Below, in pieces: positions 62,292 through 64,000 of a stretch of DNA of 64,000 bases (within the stretch, counting starts at the first letter, position 1; the number at the start of each line of letters is the position of its first letter). Below the pieces are notes generated by a model that worked only from the letters and a program-made list of their open reading frames with translations, was not told the origin of the DNA and did not search any database. Position numbers and translations under genes: made by a program. The DNA is from Nectonema munidae (taxonomy: Eukaryota; Nematomorpha; Nectonematoida; Nectonematidae). Where the stretch lies: the NCBI GenBank assembly GCA_030549495.1, contig JAUIRK010000150.1, positions 124,001-188,000 of the forward strand, read 5' to 3'.

Positions 62292-62438
62292 GTAAAGGTA
62301 CCTTGGGATGTTATCCTTGAGAAGGCACAATTGCGCCTCTTGTATCGAATTATGAGAAAGTAAGCTTGATGCGGGATCGAACCCAAAACCTTGGGTTATC
62401 GAAACCCAGTACCTAACTAATCTTACTCACGCCCCCAT
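62292..62438 (-). repeat. tRNA-derived SINE, family A, copy 3 (fullest copy)
   Basis: On the minus strand from 62438: GGGGGCGTGAGTAAGATTAG (A-box region), TTAGGTACTGGGTTTCGATA, then TTTTGGGTTCGATCCCGCAT (B box), followed by a body ending CAAGGATAACATCCCAAGG. It is the least deleted of three copies and serves as reference for 6287-6400 and 38140-38234. No A tail; TSD not seen. Confidence 0.82.
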
Positions 62439-63371
62439 ATAGGAAATTTCACAACTGATTTATTTTTTCAAGTTTTAGCTCAAATTTTAAAAGTTTCTTA
62501 AAAAAGGAGAAAATATGTTTATATTCTCGACCTAATAAAAAATGGACTTTTATTCACTAAAAAAACTTTAAATAGTCTCGCAAATTTAAAATGATTGAAT
62601 TAAGTGAACATATAAATATTTTTTATTACATTGAAAATTATGTTGAGAAAAGAAGCAATTAATTTTTTTTTAATTTTTTTTAATATATTTTTTCTATTAT
62701 ATTCTCTAATTTTTACTTATTCAATATCGAATTGTTTATCACAAGTAAATCTGAAAGTTAAGCCTGCGCAAATAAAGACTTTTTTGAAAGTAATTGAGAT
62801 TGGTGAATAAATATGAAATTCTTTTCATATGAATAAAATGTTGCGAATTGAAGCGTAATTCTACGACTTTCTACGCAGTGGCTCAGCTAAAACAAGTGCC
62901 GTTTGGGCGGATGTTAATTTGGCCGCTTCATAAAAGAGTTTTACTAACACTTCAAAAATCCGCAAACAATATAGCTAAATATTTTTTATATATTAGCTAT
63001 TTTATTTAGCTAATATAGTTTACCTGTTATAGTTTATATAGATATTGATAATCAAAATTAGAAGGTAAACTATAACAACCATTATTGCATTATATAAATT
63101 GTTGCAGCTTCGAACGTCCTTGCTTCGCGCCTCTTTCTATGCCATGGTTTTACGTTATCATCGCAATGCATTGCTGATTTGTGATTTCTCGAAAATATTT
63201 TAGTGTTTGCGATCACACTACTATCAAAAGTATATATAGTTATGAAGAACTTCTATTATATGTTTTCATTAGTCGGCCAAACTTCAATAAGACAAAAAAA
63301 AGTTTCTTGCTTTTTTATAAAAAGAAATTGTATTTTGAAAATTACAAATAAAATAAAAAACTTAAAAGTAT

Positions 63372-63714
63372 CAGGGGCGGATCTAGAAATTGACATTAGG
63401 GGGAGGGCGGATTTTACTAAACTAGAACTCAAATTTCAAGGATATAAATTTAAGCTTTATCAAAATTTTTAAAACAAAAAAAAGAATGAGAGCATTAAAA
63501 GATCCTCATTCGTTGAACTGCGAAGAGAATTGATGTGGTAAAACTTGATGTGTTTAAATGATAAATTAGAGAAAGATTGAATCTAAAAAACGAGTTGCAG
63601 AAATCATCATAATATTTGAGTTCTACGAAAAGAATTAGATCAAGAAAAATTTTCAAGCAATTGGCAATGCAATTTTAGGGGGGGGGGGGCATACGCTTGT
63701 TCCGCCCCCTTTAA
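63372..63714. mobile_element. Probable hAT MITE
   Basis: The left end CAGGGGCGGATCTAGAAATT and the right end, reverse complemented CACTGGCGGATTTAAAGG, are inverted repeats, with G-rich tracts beside both (near 63398 and 63678). The flanks are AAAAGTAT and AGTATAAT; only AGTAT is shared, so the target duplication is not secure. Confidence 0.65.
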
Positions 63715-64000
63715 ATCCGCCAGTGAGTATAATAATAATTTATTATTGTTTAAAAATAGAGTTCAGATGTTTCATTAGCTTACTATAGAAAAATAATAAT
63801 TAAAAGAATAATTTGAACTGTTGATAAAATTTCATTTAGCTGTTTGATAAAATTTCATTGGTTGAACCAAAAATATTTTTTTTGCTTTGAATAAATCAAT
63901 TTTGTTTCAAATGATTCTTGATTTGAAAAAAATTCTGTGTGATTGAAATTTCAATTCAAACTTTTAGTCCAAACACTCCAAATTCTGTCACAATAATTAT

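Larger units (their letters stand above)
61974..64000 (+). other. Probable DNAJC2 intron, running off the window
   Basis: The donor GTATCC follows exon 12 at 61973 and no exon encoding the SANT domains was found before 64000. The stretch holds a SINE (62292-62438) and a probable hAT MITE (63372-63714). Confidence 0.6.

Overview
This is AT-rich nuclear DNA from a eukaryote, almost certainly an invertebrate animal. The evidence is spliced metazoan-type housekeeping genes, tRNA-derived SINEs, several LINE groups, and many hAT, piggyBac-like, MULE and Tigger DNA transposons. The species cannot be fixed from the sequence. The divergent proteins, the minimal introns of 52-66 nt next to kilobase introns, and the low GC suggest a fast-evolving protostome, but that is inference.

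Three host genes are recognised, all in the right-hand 30 kb. PDSS1 (decaprenyl/solanesyl diphosphate synthase, trans-prenyltransferase subunit for ubiquinone side chains) is complete on the + strand at 35568-40769, with four exons whose splice phases join into a 417-residue protein. CCNC (cyclin C, Mediator kinase module) lies convergently on the - strand at 42007-42996; its coding sequence is intronless, with a probable 5'UTR intron. DNAJC2 (zuotin/MPP11, ribosome-associated J-protein) occupies the + strand from about 51.6 kb; twelve exons are visible, the last ending at 61973, and the C-terminal SANT part must lie beyond the window. The three genes serve unrelated processes (ubiquinone synthesis, transcription, nascent-chain folding) and look like independent neighbours.

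Layout: 0-4.3 kb holds decayed CR1/Jockey-type LINE pieces. 7.8-10.1 kb is a broken RTE-type LINE on the - strand. 11.54-14.29 kb is a nearly pure (ATG)n array of 2.7 kb. 16.1-18.4 kb has a hAT MITE and a MULE transposase remnant split by a hAT element. 20.1-22.4 kb is another LINE. 22.8-28.2 kb has MITEs, a piggyBac-like palindrome, an unknown decayed reading frame and a SINE. 29.5-35.0 kb is an I-group LINE on the - strand (gag-like, endonuclease, part of RT, RNase H) split by a 1.2 kb hAT element. 43.5-51.3 kb carries pogo/Tigger remnants, MITEs and a SINE. The 5.1 kb fourth intron of DNAJC2 contains a 3.65 kb hAT element with perfect 8-bp target duplication, itself loaded with four or more later insertions.

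No new multi-gene system was found. The most informative signals are the nested transposons with exact target duplications, a palindromic TTAA-type MITE dimer, two MITE families sharing a GACATTT(G/C)GC end motif, the giant trinucleotide array, and a homopolymer block that may be an assembly artefact.
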